Source: Caballeronia udeis (GTDB lineage Bacteria > Pseudomonadota > Gammaproteobacteria > Burkholderiales > Burkholderiaceae). Taken from it: a DNA stretch of 46,716 nucleotides. The stretch lies in assembly GCF_001544555.2 (NCBI RefSeq), contig NZ_FCOK02000079.1:1-46716 (forward strand), given 5' to 3'. Shown piece by piece: positions 1 to 8,592 of this stretch (positions are counted from its first letter, which is position 1; each line of letters opens with the position of its first letter). The position numbers and the translations under genes are program-made. The notes beneath the pieces were generated by a model, which saw nothing but the letters and a program-made list of their open reading frames with translations, searched no databases and had not been told where the DNA came from.

Positions 1-80
1 GTTCAGGTATCCAAGGTTAACCGTTTCGTGGAAAAGTAAACAGCCCTTCCGAGCTCTTTTTGAACTGGCCTTTAAGGGAG

Positions 81-400
81 TGTGCCCCCGATGATGTGCA
101 GGCTGGCGGAGCCTCCGTAGTAGTCCGAGGTCGGGAAAGCCGGCTACATGGCGAAGGGAGGCAGTTGAAGTGGTTTGCTTGGTTAATTAACTGACCGTAG
201 TGAGGTGAAGACCTTTGATAATCACTGAAATGCAAAGCAAACTGATGAGATGCCGCGTAGAGATCAACGGATGCTCGCTGGCTCCTGCGGTAGATTGTCT
301 TCGCTTTGAGCGACTCCTGGATGGAGAGCCGCATGCGCTGAGAGGTGCACGTCCGGTTGTGTGTCCAGCGAAGGCTGGCGTGTTCAGCAGGAGACAGACC
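81..400 (+). mobile_element. group II intron remnant (3' part with domain V)
   Basis: The stretch 326-359 folds as a group II intron domain V: an AGC-containing lower strand GAGCCG pairs with CGGTT, and the upper stem GCGCT/GGTGC is closed by a GAGA tetraloop. A CCAGC-GAAG-GCTGG hairpin follows at about 364-377, where domain VI would sit. Upstream, about 95-170, one frame resembles the region found just before or at the start of intron reverse-transcriptase ORFs (VVVRGRES, then HGEGRQ). No reverse transcriptase domain is present between the two, so the intron is either ORF-less by deletion or a relic. The exact 5' and 3' ends are not resolved. Confidence 0.55.
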
Positions 401-906
401 TGCCGGGGTAAGAGTCAGAAGGCCCGTAGCTTGGATAGCAGGGTGGCGGGAAACCAAGACCTTGAAGCCTATCGACGTGCATTTCCTTGGGGAATGCGCG
501 AGTCATCGGGCCGTAACAACAGTGAACGTGGAAGTGGCCTCGAAAAAAAACTCCGAAGGCCGAGCCTGCAACCGGAAAGGTGAAGGCAGCATGGATAGCC
601 GAAATCTGACCGATACGGCTATTCCACTTCGGCGGGTCTATCGGGTTCGTCGAACTGCCGCGCCGAAAGCGTCCCCAGCGTGATAGGTGTCATAACCCTT
701 GGGGTGAAGCAAACAGGAGAGCGTAGTGCCGGAAACCGGCAAGCTGCGTTCGACGTGGCGGGGCTGGAAACGTGACCATGGTTACCGGACTGCGGGCCAT
801 CGCGAAAGCGGTGGAATCACCACCGGCACCTACCGGGGGTGCGCGCCAGTGCTCGACCCTACCGGGGAGCAGAGGCAGGGAAATGGCTCGACTACGCCCT
901 GCCTCT
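400..906 (+). other. non-coding, possibly intron-derived
   Basis: This stretch has no convincing gene. It is rich in GGAAACC and GGAAAG-type stem-loop sequence, as in group II intron domain I, and may be a second intron fragment joined to the first. It runs directly into the transposase relic, with a junction near 907. I could not fold it by eye into a complete domain. Confidence 0.3.
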
Positions 907-1320
907 TACTCTACTGCCGTCGACAAGGACGGCAACACCATCGACTTCCTGCTGCGCGCCCATCGGGACAAGACTGCAGCCCGGCGTTACTTTGAGAAAT
1001 CGATCGCTCAGAACGGCGTCCCCGAGACGGTGACCATCGACAAAAGCGGTGCCAATCTCGCTGCACTCGAAGCTATCAATGCTGATCGTGAAGCGCCTAT
1101 CAAGATGCGCCAGTCTAAATATCTCAACAACCTCGTCGAGCAGGACCATCGGGCGATCAAGCGGCGCACCCGATCCATGCTGGGGTTCAAGACTTTTCGC
1201 TGCGCCCGGATTCTTCTTGGCGGCATTGAAGCCATGCATATGATCGCCAAAGGACAGATGAAGTGCGCTCGCATAACCCATCCATCCGCCGCCGATCAAT
1301 TCTACGAACCGGCAACGTAA
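907..1320 (+). mobile_element. IS6-family transposase, 5'-truncated relic
   Basis: From about 907 the plus strand encodes the C-terminal two thirds of an IS6/IS26-type DDE transposase. Visible are VDKDGNTIDFLL (around the first catalytic Asp region), TIDKSGANLAAL (second Asp) and VEQDHRAIKRR (catalytic Glu with the conserved HRAIKRR), followed by the usual tail ending at a stop at 1318-1320. The N-terminal HTH and the start are missing, and unrelated intron-like sequence is fused upstream, so it should be inactive. A related but not identical relic lies at 25371-25661. Confidence 0.85.
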
Positions 1321-1404
1321 GTAGTACTTTGCATATCGATCATCTTTCGTCCGCGAGCCTTGCTGCGACAAAACCCAGCAATCTCCATCGGCAGGTCGCT
1401 TGCA

Positions 1405-1602
1405 ACGATTGCACCGATCGCGCAATGCTCGGGGCGCACGCCGTATAACACCCGCTGCCCTTCCTCTGCGCGAGCCTCTGCCGCAACGGTAGCCAAACCC
1501 CCGCGCCAGATCGGCCTGCATTGTACCTTTGTTGTTCCGCTCGACGCCCGGGATCAGGCTCATCGCGGGCGACCCGATAAAGCCAGCGACGAACACGTTC
1601 AC
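1405..1602 (-). pseudogene. ABC sugar transporter ATPase (UgpC/MalK type) fragment
   Basis: On the minus strand, 1602 to about 1545 encodes NVFVAGFIGSPAMSLIPG, the segment that follows the nucleotide-binding domain in UgpC/MalK-type sugar ABC ATPases. The matching GVRPEH motif of the same family appears at about 1442-1420 but in another frame. At least one frameshift therefore separates them, and neither the Walker motifs nor a start is nearby. It is a small decayed scrap that suggests a sugar ABC transporter locus was once here. Confidence 0.6.
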
Positions 1603-2128
1603 ACTGGACCCAATCATTGTCGCCGCCAAATAGCGGGCGACCACTTCCCGCTCTTCCGATTCATTCTCCGCTCTATCCAAGCGGACCTCTGCGGCAGCAT
1701 GACAACCTCAACCGCACGCCACAACAGGTAGGCTCACCGCGCAACGTACGAATATCTCGTCGTGATGCCACGTGCCGCTTGGCTTGCATCGGGTCGCTTT
1801 CACTCGGCTCGCAAAGCCCGCGCCGACTTTGTCACACCGGTACCGGATCGGCTGGTCCCGACGGGACTTCCTTCGGGGTGTACGTCAATCACGCTGCACT
1901 CAAAGAGGAATACTTCGACGTCGCGCAGGCTCAACTGGAAGCGAAAATACTAGCGCACGGCGCAACCGATGACACCGGCAGGGAAACGGTGACCGTGATA
2001 GAGCGACTTCGATTTCTTCACCGCGCCATCCTACTCGGTCAACCGGATAACTTGACAACACCCTCCCGCCTTAACGCGACAAAACCGCCCGGTTTGCCAC
2101 GGGAACAGAGCGTTCTTGACATTCACTT
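1603..2128. other. no recognisable gene
   Basis: An open frame on the plus strand (1617-2186) has no motif I recognise, and its 3' end runs across the end of the SDR gene. It looks like decayed DNA between the ABC ATPase scrap and the catabolic operon. Confidence 0.5.
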
Positions 2129-2932
2129 TCAAAACGTTCCCGGATACGCCCCGCCGTCCAGCAGAAGGTTCTGTGCATTGACATAGCCGGCCTGAACGCT
2201 GCATAGGAATGCGCACGCGGCGCCGAATTCGTCCGGATGGCCGAATCGACCGGGTGGCAATTCGCGCAGACGTGCCTCGCGGGCCGCATCGACGGAGACT
2301 CCTGTTTTCGTCGCCAAGATTTGCAAATTGCCGCGCAACCGGTCGGTATCGAAGCTGCCGGGCAGCAAATTGTTGATCGTCACCCCATGCGGCGCGACCT
2401 CACGCGCGACACCCGCGACGAAGCCGGTCAGCCCCGAGCGCGCGCCATTCGATAAGCCCAGATAGCTGTTCGGCGCCTTCACCGCCGCGCTGGTGATGTT
2501 GACAATACGCCCCCAGCGGCGCTCGATCATGCCGTCGACTGTAGCGCGGATCAATTCGATCGCACTCAGCATGTTCGCGTTGATCGCCTGCATCCAGTCC
2601 TCTATATTCCAGTCCCGGAAGTTGCCGGGCGGCGGTCCGCCCGCATTCGTGACAACGATATCGAATTGCCCCGGCGCGCCGCGCGGAAGTTGCGCTGCGG
2701 CCGCCAGCGCATCCTGTCGCCCGGCTGGCGTCGTTATGTCGCTAGCGACAGCGACGACCACGCCGGAGCCGAGGCTGCGCAACTCGCGGACAGCATCCTG
2801 AAGCGCATCGGCACCTCGCGCAACGATAACCAGACCGACGCCCTCTGCCGCAAGCGCGCGGGCGCAGGCCAAGCCGAGTCCCTTGCTCGCGCCACATACA
2901 AGTGCGGTTTTGCCACTCAAGCCAAAGTCCAT
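2129..2932 (-). CDS. atypical SDR-family oxidoreductase
   Basis: A 267-residue classical-length short-chain dehydrogenase/reductase. The N-terminal cofactor motif GASKGLG (about residues 14-20), an NAG motif near residue 97 and the C-terminal LLLDGGAYPG are present. The active-site YxxxK is not: the aligned segment reads LGLSNGAR, so Tyr becomes Leu and Lys becomes Asn. This matches a known SDR side group annotated as BKR-like that departs from the catalytic tetrad, so a normal ketoreductase reaction cannot be assumed. The ATG at 2932 is preferred over the in-frame TTG at 2935 because GGGAGAG lies 6 bases before it. It is the last gene of the tauD-like / MFS / ThDP-enzyme operon, 77 bases after the stop of the ThDP enzyme gene. 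Confidence 0.9.
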   Translation of the reverse strand: MDFGLSGKTALVCGASKGLGLACARALAAEGVGLVIVARGADALQDAVRELRSLGSGVVVAVASDITTPAGRQDALAAAAQLPRGAPGQFDIVVTNAGGPPPGNFRDWNIEDWMQAINANMLSAIELIRATVDGMIERRWGRIVNITSAAVKAPNSYLGLSNGARSGLTGFVAGVAREVAPHGVTINNLLPGSFDTDRLRGNLQILATKTGVSVDAAREARLRELPPGRFGHPDEFGAACAFLCSVQAGYVNAQNLLLDGGAYPGTF

Positions 2933-3012
2933 CAAAGCTCTCCCTCAAGGTCGAATTAAATCGCATGTGGTGCCCGTGAATTAACGCTGGCCCGGCACCG
3001 CGTACATTTGTC

Positions 3013-4737
3013 TCACCGCGCCAGTTGCGCCAAAGCCTGCTCACTTATTTCAGTCAGGCTCATGCGTGGCGTGAGCGCTTCGGGATCGACCCGGATCTCG
3101 ATCAACGAAGGCCGGCCAGAAGCAGCCGCACGCTCGAACGCCGGGGCGAAGTCCGCCGTGGTATCGACACATTCGCCATGCAGCCCGTACGCGCTCGCCA
3201 GCACCGCGAAGTCCGGATTTGTCAGCGCGGTCCCACTGACCCGGCCCGGATAGCTTCGCTCCTGATGCATGCGAATGGTCCCGTACATGCCGTTGTTCAT
3301 GACGATAAAGATTGCGTTGGCGCGATAGTGAACGGCGGTTGCCAGTTCCTGTCCGTTCATCAGGAAGCAGCCATCGCCGGCAAAGCACACGACCATGCGT
3401 TGTGGCGCCGTGAGCTTTGCCGCGATCGCCGCTGGCACTCCATAGCCCATCGAGCCATTGGTCGGTGCGAGTTGGGAGCGAAACGACCGGTACTGATAGA
3501 AGCGATGCAACCACGCGGAATAGTTGCCGGCACCGTTTGTCAGAATGGCGTCGGCGGGCAGACGACCACGCAGCCACTGCATGATTTCCGCCATCTGTAC
3601 GGCACCCGGTGATGGCCCTTGGCCGCGGTTCGAGAGATGCGCGAAGTAATCGGCGTGAGCGCCTTCGGTCCACACTGACGCCGCGCGTTCGATCCGGCCC
3701 AGGGCACATGCCTTCGCCGCGAAGGCTTTCATGCCGCTATTGATCGGAACATCCGCCTGATAGACGCGTCCCAATTCGTCGATGCCCGGATGCACGTGGA
3801 TTAAACGCTGCCTTGGAACCGGTACGTCCACCAATGTGTAACCGGCGGTCGTCATTTCACCGAGGCGTGCGCCCACCACCAGCAGCACGTCCGCGTCCCT
3901 TATACGCTGCATCAGCAAGGGCGCCGCAGCAGGCCCCAGGTCACCGGCGTAGTTCGGATGAGTGTTATCGAAGAGATCCTGGCAGCGAAACGACGTTGCG
4001 ACGGGCAAGTCGGACAATGCCGCGAAGCGCCGGATATCGTCCACCGCAGCAGCGTCCCAGCCGCCACCGCCCAGGATCATCAGCGGCCGTTCGGCACCCG
4101 AGAGCAGCGCGCGTACCTGCTCCATCTGCGCATCGGCGGGGCTTGCTTCGACCCGCGTATAAGCGCGGGCATCGGCGACATCAACGGCATCGGTCAACAT
4201 ATCCTCCGGTAACGCGACAACCACTGGGCCTGGCCGGCCATTCACCGCGCGGTGAAACGCCTGCCCGACGAGTTCGGGAATCCTCGTCGCATCGTCGATC
4301 TGAACGACCCACTTGGCGAGCTGGCCGAACATGCGCCGATAGTCGATTTCCTGGAACGCCTCTCGATCCGACTGTTCGCGCGCTACCTGCCCGATGAAGA
4401 GAATCATCGGTGTGGAATCCTGGAACGCAGTATGCACGCCCACCGAAGCATTGGTGGCCCCCGGCCCCCGTGTGACGAAACAGATGCCTGGCTTGCCCAT
4501 CAGCTTGCCGTAGGCCTCCGCCATATACGAGGCACCGCCCTCCTGCCGGCAGACGACGAGGTCGACGTCATCGCCCGCGTCGTGAAGCGCATCGAGCACC
4601 GCGAGATAACTCTCCCCCGGGACGCAGAAGATCCGGTCCACGCCGTTGATGCGCAGTGCGTCCACCAGGACTTCGCCACCGGTTCGAGTTTTTTTCCTGC
4701 TATCCAAGAGAGCCTCCGAAGAATGATGAACCGTCAT
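3013..4737 (-). CDS. ThDP-dependent enzyme, acetolactate synthase-like
   Basis: A 574-residue protein with the three-domain layout of the acetolactate synthase/benzoylformate decarboxylase superfamily. The N-terminal Pyr domain carries the catalytic Glu in VVCRQEGGASYMAEAYG (about residues 60-76) and GPGATN. A central nucleotide-binding-like domain follows (LMILGGGGWD). The C-terminal PP domain has the ThDP/Mg motif GDGCFLMNGQELATA, ending in a double Asn (VMNNGMYGTI). No separate small regulatory subunit is nearby, which argues against a biosynthetic acetolactate synthase and for a catabolic lyase or decarboxylase. The substrate is unknown; sulfoacetaldehyde acetyltransferase and 2-hydroxyacyl-CoA lyase are possible relatives. 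The start at 4737 lies 43 bases after the MFS stop. Confidence 0.88.
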   Translation of the reverse strand: MTVHHSSEALLDSRKKTRTGGEVLVDALRINGVDRIFCVPGESYLAVLDALHDAGDDVDLVVCRQEGGASYMAEAYGKLMGKPGICFVTRGPGATNASVGVHTAFQDSTPMILFIGQVAREQSDREAFQEIDYRRMFGQLAKWVVQIDDATRIPELVGQAFHRAVNGRPGPVVVALPEDMLTDAVDVADARAYTRVEASPADAQMEQVRALLSGAERPLMILGGGGWDAAAVDDIRRFAALSDLPVATSFRCQDLFDNTHPNYAGDLGPAAAPLLMQRIRDADVLLVVGARLGEMTTAGYTLVDVPVPRQRLIHVHPGIDELGRVYQADVPINSGMKAFAAKACALGRIERAASVWTEGAHADYFAHLSNRGQGPSPGAVQMAEIMQWLRGRLPADAILTNGAGNYSAWLHRFYQYRSFRSQLAPTNGSMGYGVPAAIAAKLTAPQRMVVCFAGDGCFLMNGQELATAVHYRANAIFIVMNNGMYGTIRMHQERSYPGRVSGTALTNPDFAVLASAYGLHGECVDTTADFAPAFERAAASGRPSLIEIRVDPEALTPRMSLTEISEQALAQLAR

Positions 4738-4780
4738 GCGTCGTTTCAGGGTTCGCGCGATACACGCGCTTTCGTGCGCG

Positions 4781-6118
4781 TCACTGGTCCACGTAATTGG
4801 TCTTGCGTGTTTCAGGCCCCATGAACGCCGCGATCACCACCACGAGGCCGCCGATCACGAGCAAGAGCGGCGCTGTGTCTCGCATCGGCATAATTGCCGA
4901 CAGCCAGTGCTGATAGACGCCGAAAAACGAGGGCAGGATGATCGCGAAGCTGAACGCAATGCCGTAGCCCGCCGAACGGTTACCGGTATGAAACCGTTCG
5001 TTGAGGTAACTGTGCGGACCGGAGCCCCAGACCAGTCCGACCAGGAAGAAGGAGATCGATTCCAGCGCGCCGGCAAGGACCAGTTGATCGCCTGGAAGCC
5101 TAACCAGTGCATATACAAGGACGGGCGCGATGACGGTTGCCGCGATTCCCTGCGATAGAAACGCCGCGCGCCGTCCGATCCTGTCGCTGACAACGCCGCC
5201 CAGAACGAACCCGAAGAAGGCGATTGCGCTCGCCAAGAGCATGATCGTCGTCACTTGCATGGCGCTCAGCTTGACGATAGTACGCAGCAGACTTGGAACG
5301 ATCACGGCCGGAACCATGTAGGAGAGCCACAAGCCGTTCATCAGCACGAAGCCCTGCACGAGACTGCCGACCTGCACGCCGGTGAAGAGTGCGGCGAACG
5401 ACGTTCTGCCTCCACCGGATGCCAGCCAGCGCCGCGACTCCTCCACGTGCCGCGTCATGTAATTGCGAAACCCGAATGCGAGTGCCGCGCCGAGCACGAA
5501 GGGAATGCGCCAGCCCCATTGCACGTAGGGCGAGTCAAGTCCTGCGGGCGGCAGCAGATGGAACAGCAGCAACCCGAGCAGCGACATCACGATGAACGAC
5601 AGATTCGAACTCGATCCGATAAGGCCGCCATAGAAGCCGCGTCGTGAATTCGGACAGGTTTCCATAGCGAGGGTCACGGCGCCCGTGTACTGGCCGCCCG
5701 CGAAAAAACCGGTCAGGAAGCGCAATACGATCAGCCCGACGATGGACGCGATGCCGATGCTCTGATAGCCCGGCATAAACGCGGTCAGCAGGACGGCTGC
5801 GCCCGCACCGGCCATCGTCACCGACGCCACACGCTTGCGGCCCAGGCGATCGGCGAAATAGCCGAAGAACAACGCGCCCGCCGGACGCCCGAGCAAGGCC
5901 GCCGCGAAGATGAAGGAATCCAGCAGCGGCGATACGAGCTGAGGCGGCTTGAAATACAGGTACGCCGGCGCCAGGATCATCACCGGGAGATATAGGTCGT
6001 AGACGTCGATGAAAAAGCCGAAGAAAGCCGTCCATACCGTTGAGATCTGGAACTTCTGCGGCTCGTCGCGTCGCTGCGACGCCTGTGCAGGGATGGCCTG
6101 CGTGGGACTCAGACTCAT
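4781..6118 (-). CDS. MFS transporter (metabolite:H+ symporter-like)
   Basis: A 445-residue, 12-helix inner-membrane carrier of the major facilitator superfamily. The loop 2-3 signature GYFADRLGRKRVASVTM, the FLTGFFAGGQYTGAVTLAME helix and an internal VVSDRIGRRAAFL repeat point to the sugar/metabolite:H+ symporter group. The ATG at 6118 is chosen because an AGGAGA ribosome site sits about 7 bases upstream; the longer open frame from 6229 lacks one. It sits between the TauD-type oxygenase and the ThDP enzyme and probably imports the substrate of that pathway. The substrate cannot be read from sequence. Confidence 0.88.
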   Translation of the reverse strand: MSLSPTQAIPAQASQRRDEPQKFQISTVWTAFFGFFIDVYDLYLPVMILAPAYLYFKPPQLVSPLLDSFIFAAALLGRPAGALFFGYFADRLGRKRVASVTMAGAGAAVLLTAFMPGYQSIGIASIVGLIVLRFLTGFFAGGQYTGAVTLAMETCPNSRRGFYGGLIGSSSNLSFIVMSLLGLLLFHLLPPAGLDSPYVQWGWRIPFVLGAALAFGFRNYMTRHVEESRRWLASGGGRTSFAALFTGVQVGSLVQGFVLMNGLWLSYMVPAVIVPSLLRTIVKLSAMQVTTIMLLASAIAFFGFVLGGVVSDRIGRRAAFLSQGIAATVIAPVLVYALVRLPGDQLVLAGALESISFFLVGLVWGSGPHSYLNERFHTGNRSAGYGIAFSFAIILPSFFGVYQHWLSAIMPMRDTAPLLLVIGGLVVVIAAFMGPETRKTNYVDQ

Positions 6119-6235
6119 TGCGTTGTCTCCTGGGCGGCCGTGGGGTCCGCCGGTCGTCTCTGGTTTCTTGTAGTGGCCGGGCAGATCGGCGTCGAAGACG
6201 CGCCGCCCGGTCTGGTACAAAGGCGCCACCCTCGG

Positions 6236-7105
6236 TCAGCCCGGAACAGGCGCCGTTCCCGTCGTGTTGATACGCCACATCGAGCGGAACTGGTCCGGTG
6301 CCAGCTTGTCAGTCGTGGCGCAATGCATCGTCGCGCGGTTGTCCCAGACGAGGACATCGCCCTTGCGCCACTTGTAGCGGAAGTGAAAAGCGGCTTGATC
6401 GCAGTGCTCATAGAGCCCCTGCAACAGTGCACGGCTCTCGCCTGGCGCCTTGCCCACGATGCCCTTCACGCCGGAAGTCAGGCCCGGGAATACGAAAATC
6501 GATAGCTCGCCGGTCTCGGGATGGCGACGCACAACGGGATGCACCACTTCGGGCGTCTGGTCACGTTCGGTCTGAGTGAGTAAGCGCCAGCGACCTTCGG
6601 GATGGTTACGGTTCTCGTCCCAGCGGTAGTGATGCCGCGCCTGCAGACCATGAAGGCTTGCCTTCGTAGCCTTGGGAAGTGCCTGGTAGGCCGCGGCGAG
6701 ATCGCCGAACAGCGTGTCGCCGCCCTCATCGGGCGTTTCAAGCGCATACAGCATGGTCGCCTTAGCCGGCACGGCCTTGTACGAGTAGTCCGAATGCCAG
6801 TGCGAACCCGCGTCCTTGATGCCTTTCGGCCTGCCGAGTTCGGTGCGGTTGGAAAGAAGCGTGATGCCGGGGCGTTCCGCATGGCGATACATCTCCACCG
6901 TGTGCGGTTCGATCGTTCCGAAGCGCTCGCCAAATTTGTGAAACTCGGCCGCTGACAACGCCTGATCGTGAAAAGCAATAACCTTGTGTTCCAGAAACGC
7001 CTGGTAGATGCGCTCCCAGTTGTCCTCCGACAATGGTGTCGAAAGATCCACACCGGAAATTTCGGCGGCAAAGCCCGGCCCTATGCGGCGTACCGTGATT
7101 GTCAT
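6236..7105 (-). CDS. TauD/TfdA-family 2-oxoglutarate dioxygenase
   Basis: A 289-residue Fe(II)/2-oxoglutarate-dependent oxygenase of the taurine dioxygenase / 2,4-D dioxygenase family, at normal family length. The iron-binding HxD is in SHWHSDYSYKA (about residues 111-121), the distal His in DNRATMHCAT, and the 2-oxoglutarate-binding Arg follows in FRSMWRINTTG. The start is an ATG with AAGGAGA 5 bases upstream. It is the first gene of the operon and probably does the opening oxidation (desulfonation, ether cleavage or hydroxylation) before the carrier, ThDP enzyme and SDR. The substrate is not assignable; sulfonates, sulfate esters and aryloxyalkanoates are all known for the family. Confidence 0.92.
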   Translation of the reverse strand: MTITVRRIGPGFAAEISGVDLSTPLSEDNWERIYQAFLEHKVIAFHDQALSAAEFHKFGERFGTIEPHTVEMYRHAERPGITLLSNRTELGRPKGIKDAGSHWHSDYSYKAVPAKATMLYALETPDEGGDTLFGDLAAAYQALPKATKASLHGLQARHHYRWDENRNHPEGRWRLLTQTERDQTPEVVHPVVRRHPETGELSIFVFPGLTSGVKGIVGKAPGESRALLQGLYEHCDQAAFHFRYKWRKGDVLVWDNRATMHCATTDKLAPDQFRSMWRINTTGTAPVPG

Positions 7106-7195
7106 ACTGTCTCCTTCGATAAATCGCGCGGCGGTCTTCTAAATGACCACGCAGCCCCGCGGATTCGACCTGTTGTGGATGTCGAGCGAACCGGC

Positions 7196-7226
7196 ATCTG
7201 AATATCTGAGCCAGTCCGTTATCTGA
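7196..7226. promoter_or_regulatory. three ATCTGA direct repeats, candidate operator
   Basis: ATCTGA occurs at 7196, 7204 and 7221, and TATCTGA at 7203 and 7220 (17-base period). The repeats lie between the LysR gene and the TauD-like gene, about 90-120 bases upstream of the latter's start. They may be regulator binding sites for the operon. This is pattern recognition only. Confidence 0.3.
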
Positions 7227-7396
7227 TTTTCAGTGGACAGTCGGGACGCAGCAAACGATATAAAGTTGTCACGCCATGACGATTCGTCATGGCCTTCATC
7301 GGACTCAGCGGATCGTGTCCTGACTAGCGTGAAGCGCATGACGATCGTTCAGACTCGACACCGGTTTCGAAGTGGATAGTCAGGAAAACACAGCTT

Positions 7397-8290
7397 TTAC
7401 GGACCTGCCGATTCCGTCTTGAGCCAGTTGCGAAATGCGCATAGCTTGACGTCATTCTCATTGCTCGGCGGATACACCAGGCGATAGCAGTCCGTGCTGT
7501 CGAACTCTACGTCCAGTGGATTCAAGAGCCGGCCGAGCTCCAAGTCGTCGGCCACGATCACGCGCGGAAGGATGGCCAGTCCAAGGCCAGCCACGGCGGC
7601 CTCGACGATCAGGTAATAGTGTTCGAAGCGCGGCCCCGCCCACGGATTCGGCTCATCGACATCCGCCGCGGCCAACCAGTCGCGCCACAGGTTGGGCCGC
7701 CGTATCGGCTGCAGCTTCACGGCGTTCACCACATCCGCTGGGCACCGGATCGGCGCGATGCGACCTAGATACGATCGCGCGGCCACCAGCACGAGTTTGT
7801 CGCCCGTCAGCAGCATGGACGCTACATTCGGCCAGTCGTCGTTACCGTAATGAAAAGCGGCATCGATCTCTTCCGTCGAGAAATCGAAGACCGCGTTACG
7901 GGTGACAAGACTGATGACGATCTCGGGATGGAGCCGCTGAAAGCGAGGCAGCCGGGGGACCAGCCAGCGCATGCCGAACGCGGGCGGCGTCGCTACGTTG
8001 AGAACGCCAGCACTGCTCTCTCCAGTGACGAGTTCGAGCGTCGCCTTCTGGAGTTGATCCAGCGGGCCGCGGATTTTATCCAGATATTCGGCGCCGGCGG
8101 GGGTGAGCGTAATGCGCTGCTGCGAGCGCTCGAAGAGCCGGACGTTCAGAGATTCCTCGAGGAGGTGAATCTGGCGGCTCACCGCGCTCTGGGTAACATG
8201 AAGTTCGCGCGCCGCACGTGTAAAACTGCCGTGTCGCGCCGACGCCTCCAGGATGCGCAGCGCAGCCAGTGACGGCAGGTTCCAGTTCAT
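7397..8290 (-). CDS. LysR-family transcriptional regulator (GcvA-like)
   Basis: A 297-residue LysR-type regulator. The N-terminal winged HTH reads SFTRAARELHVTQSAVSRQI (about residues 22-41), continuing LLEESLNVRLFER as in the GcvA/AmpR subgroup; an effector-binding domain follows. The start at 8290 is preferred because TTAGGAGAG lies just upstream; an in-frame codon at 8311 has no such site. It is encoded on the same strand as and directly upstream of the TauD-like operon, and is the obvious candidate regulator for it. Confidence 0.92.
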   Translation of the reverse strand: MNWNLPSLAALRILEASARHGSFTRAARELHVTQSAVSRQIHLLEESLNVRLFERSQQRITLTPAGAEYLDKIRGPLDQLQKATLELVTGESSAGVLNVATPPAFGMRWLVPRLPRFQRLHPEIVISLVTRNAVFDFSTEEIDAAFHYGNDDWPNVASMLLTGDKLVLVAARSYLGRIAPIRCPADVVNAVKLQPIRRPNLWRDWLAAADVDEPNPWAGPRFEHYYLIVEAAVAGLGLAILPRVIVADDLELGRLLNPLDVEFDSTDCYRLVYPPSNENDVKLCAFRNWLKTESAGP

Positions 8291-8592
8291 TGTGACTCTC
8301 CTAAGGCGCATCGTGCCGTATGACGGCAGAGACCCTTATAACAACGCTACGGCTACTGTGCCGCCTCTTATGGTGCGGTGCTCACTTCATTTGAGTACGA
8401 GTCGGCCTGGTCGGCATGGCGGCGCTGGCACAGGCACCGCACCCAGCAGTGCCACTACCGCTACGATGCTGCGTACCTCCTGCTTCGTTATATCTTGATC
8501 GATCCTCGACGAATCGCGAACGATAAGTTATGCGCTCTCAGACAGAGTTGGCAGTGCCTAAATTACGACTCTCGCGAACGGCATTGCAATCG

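Noticed and set aside
892..1680. Long minus-strand ORF of 262 codons
   Set aside because: Its right half is antisense to the IS6 transposase relic and only a short part carries ABC-ATPase motifs; the frame is broken relative to the family.
1617..2186. Plus-strand ORF of 189 codons
   Set aside because: No family motif, no ribosome site, overlaps the end of the SDR gene.
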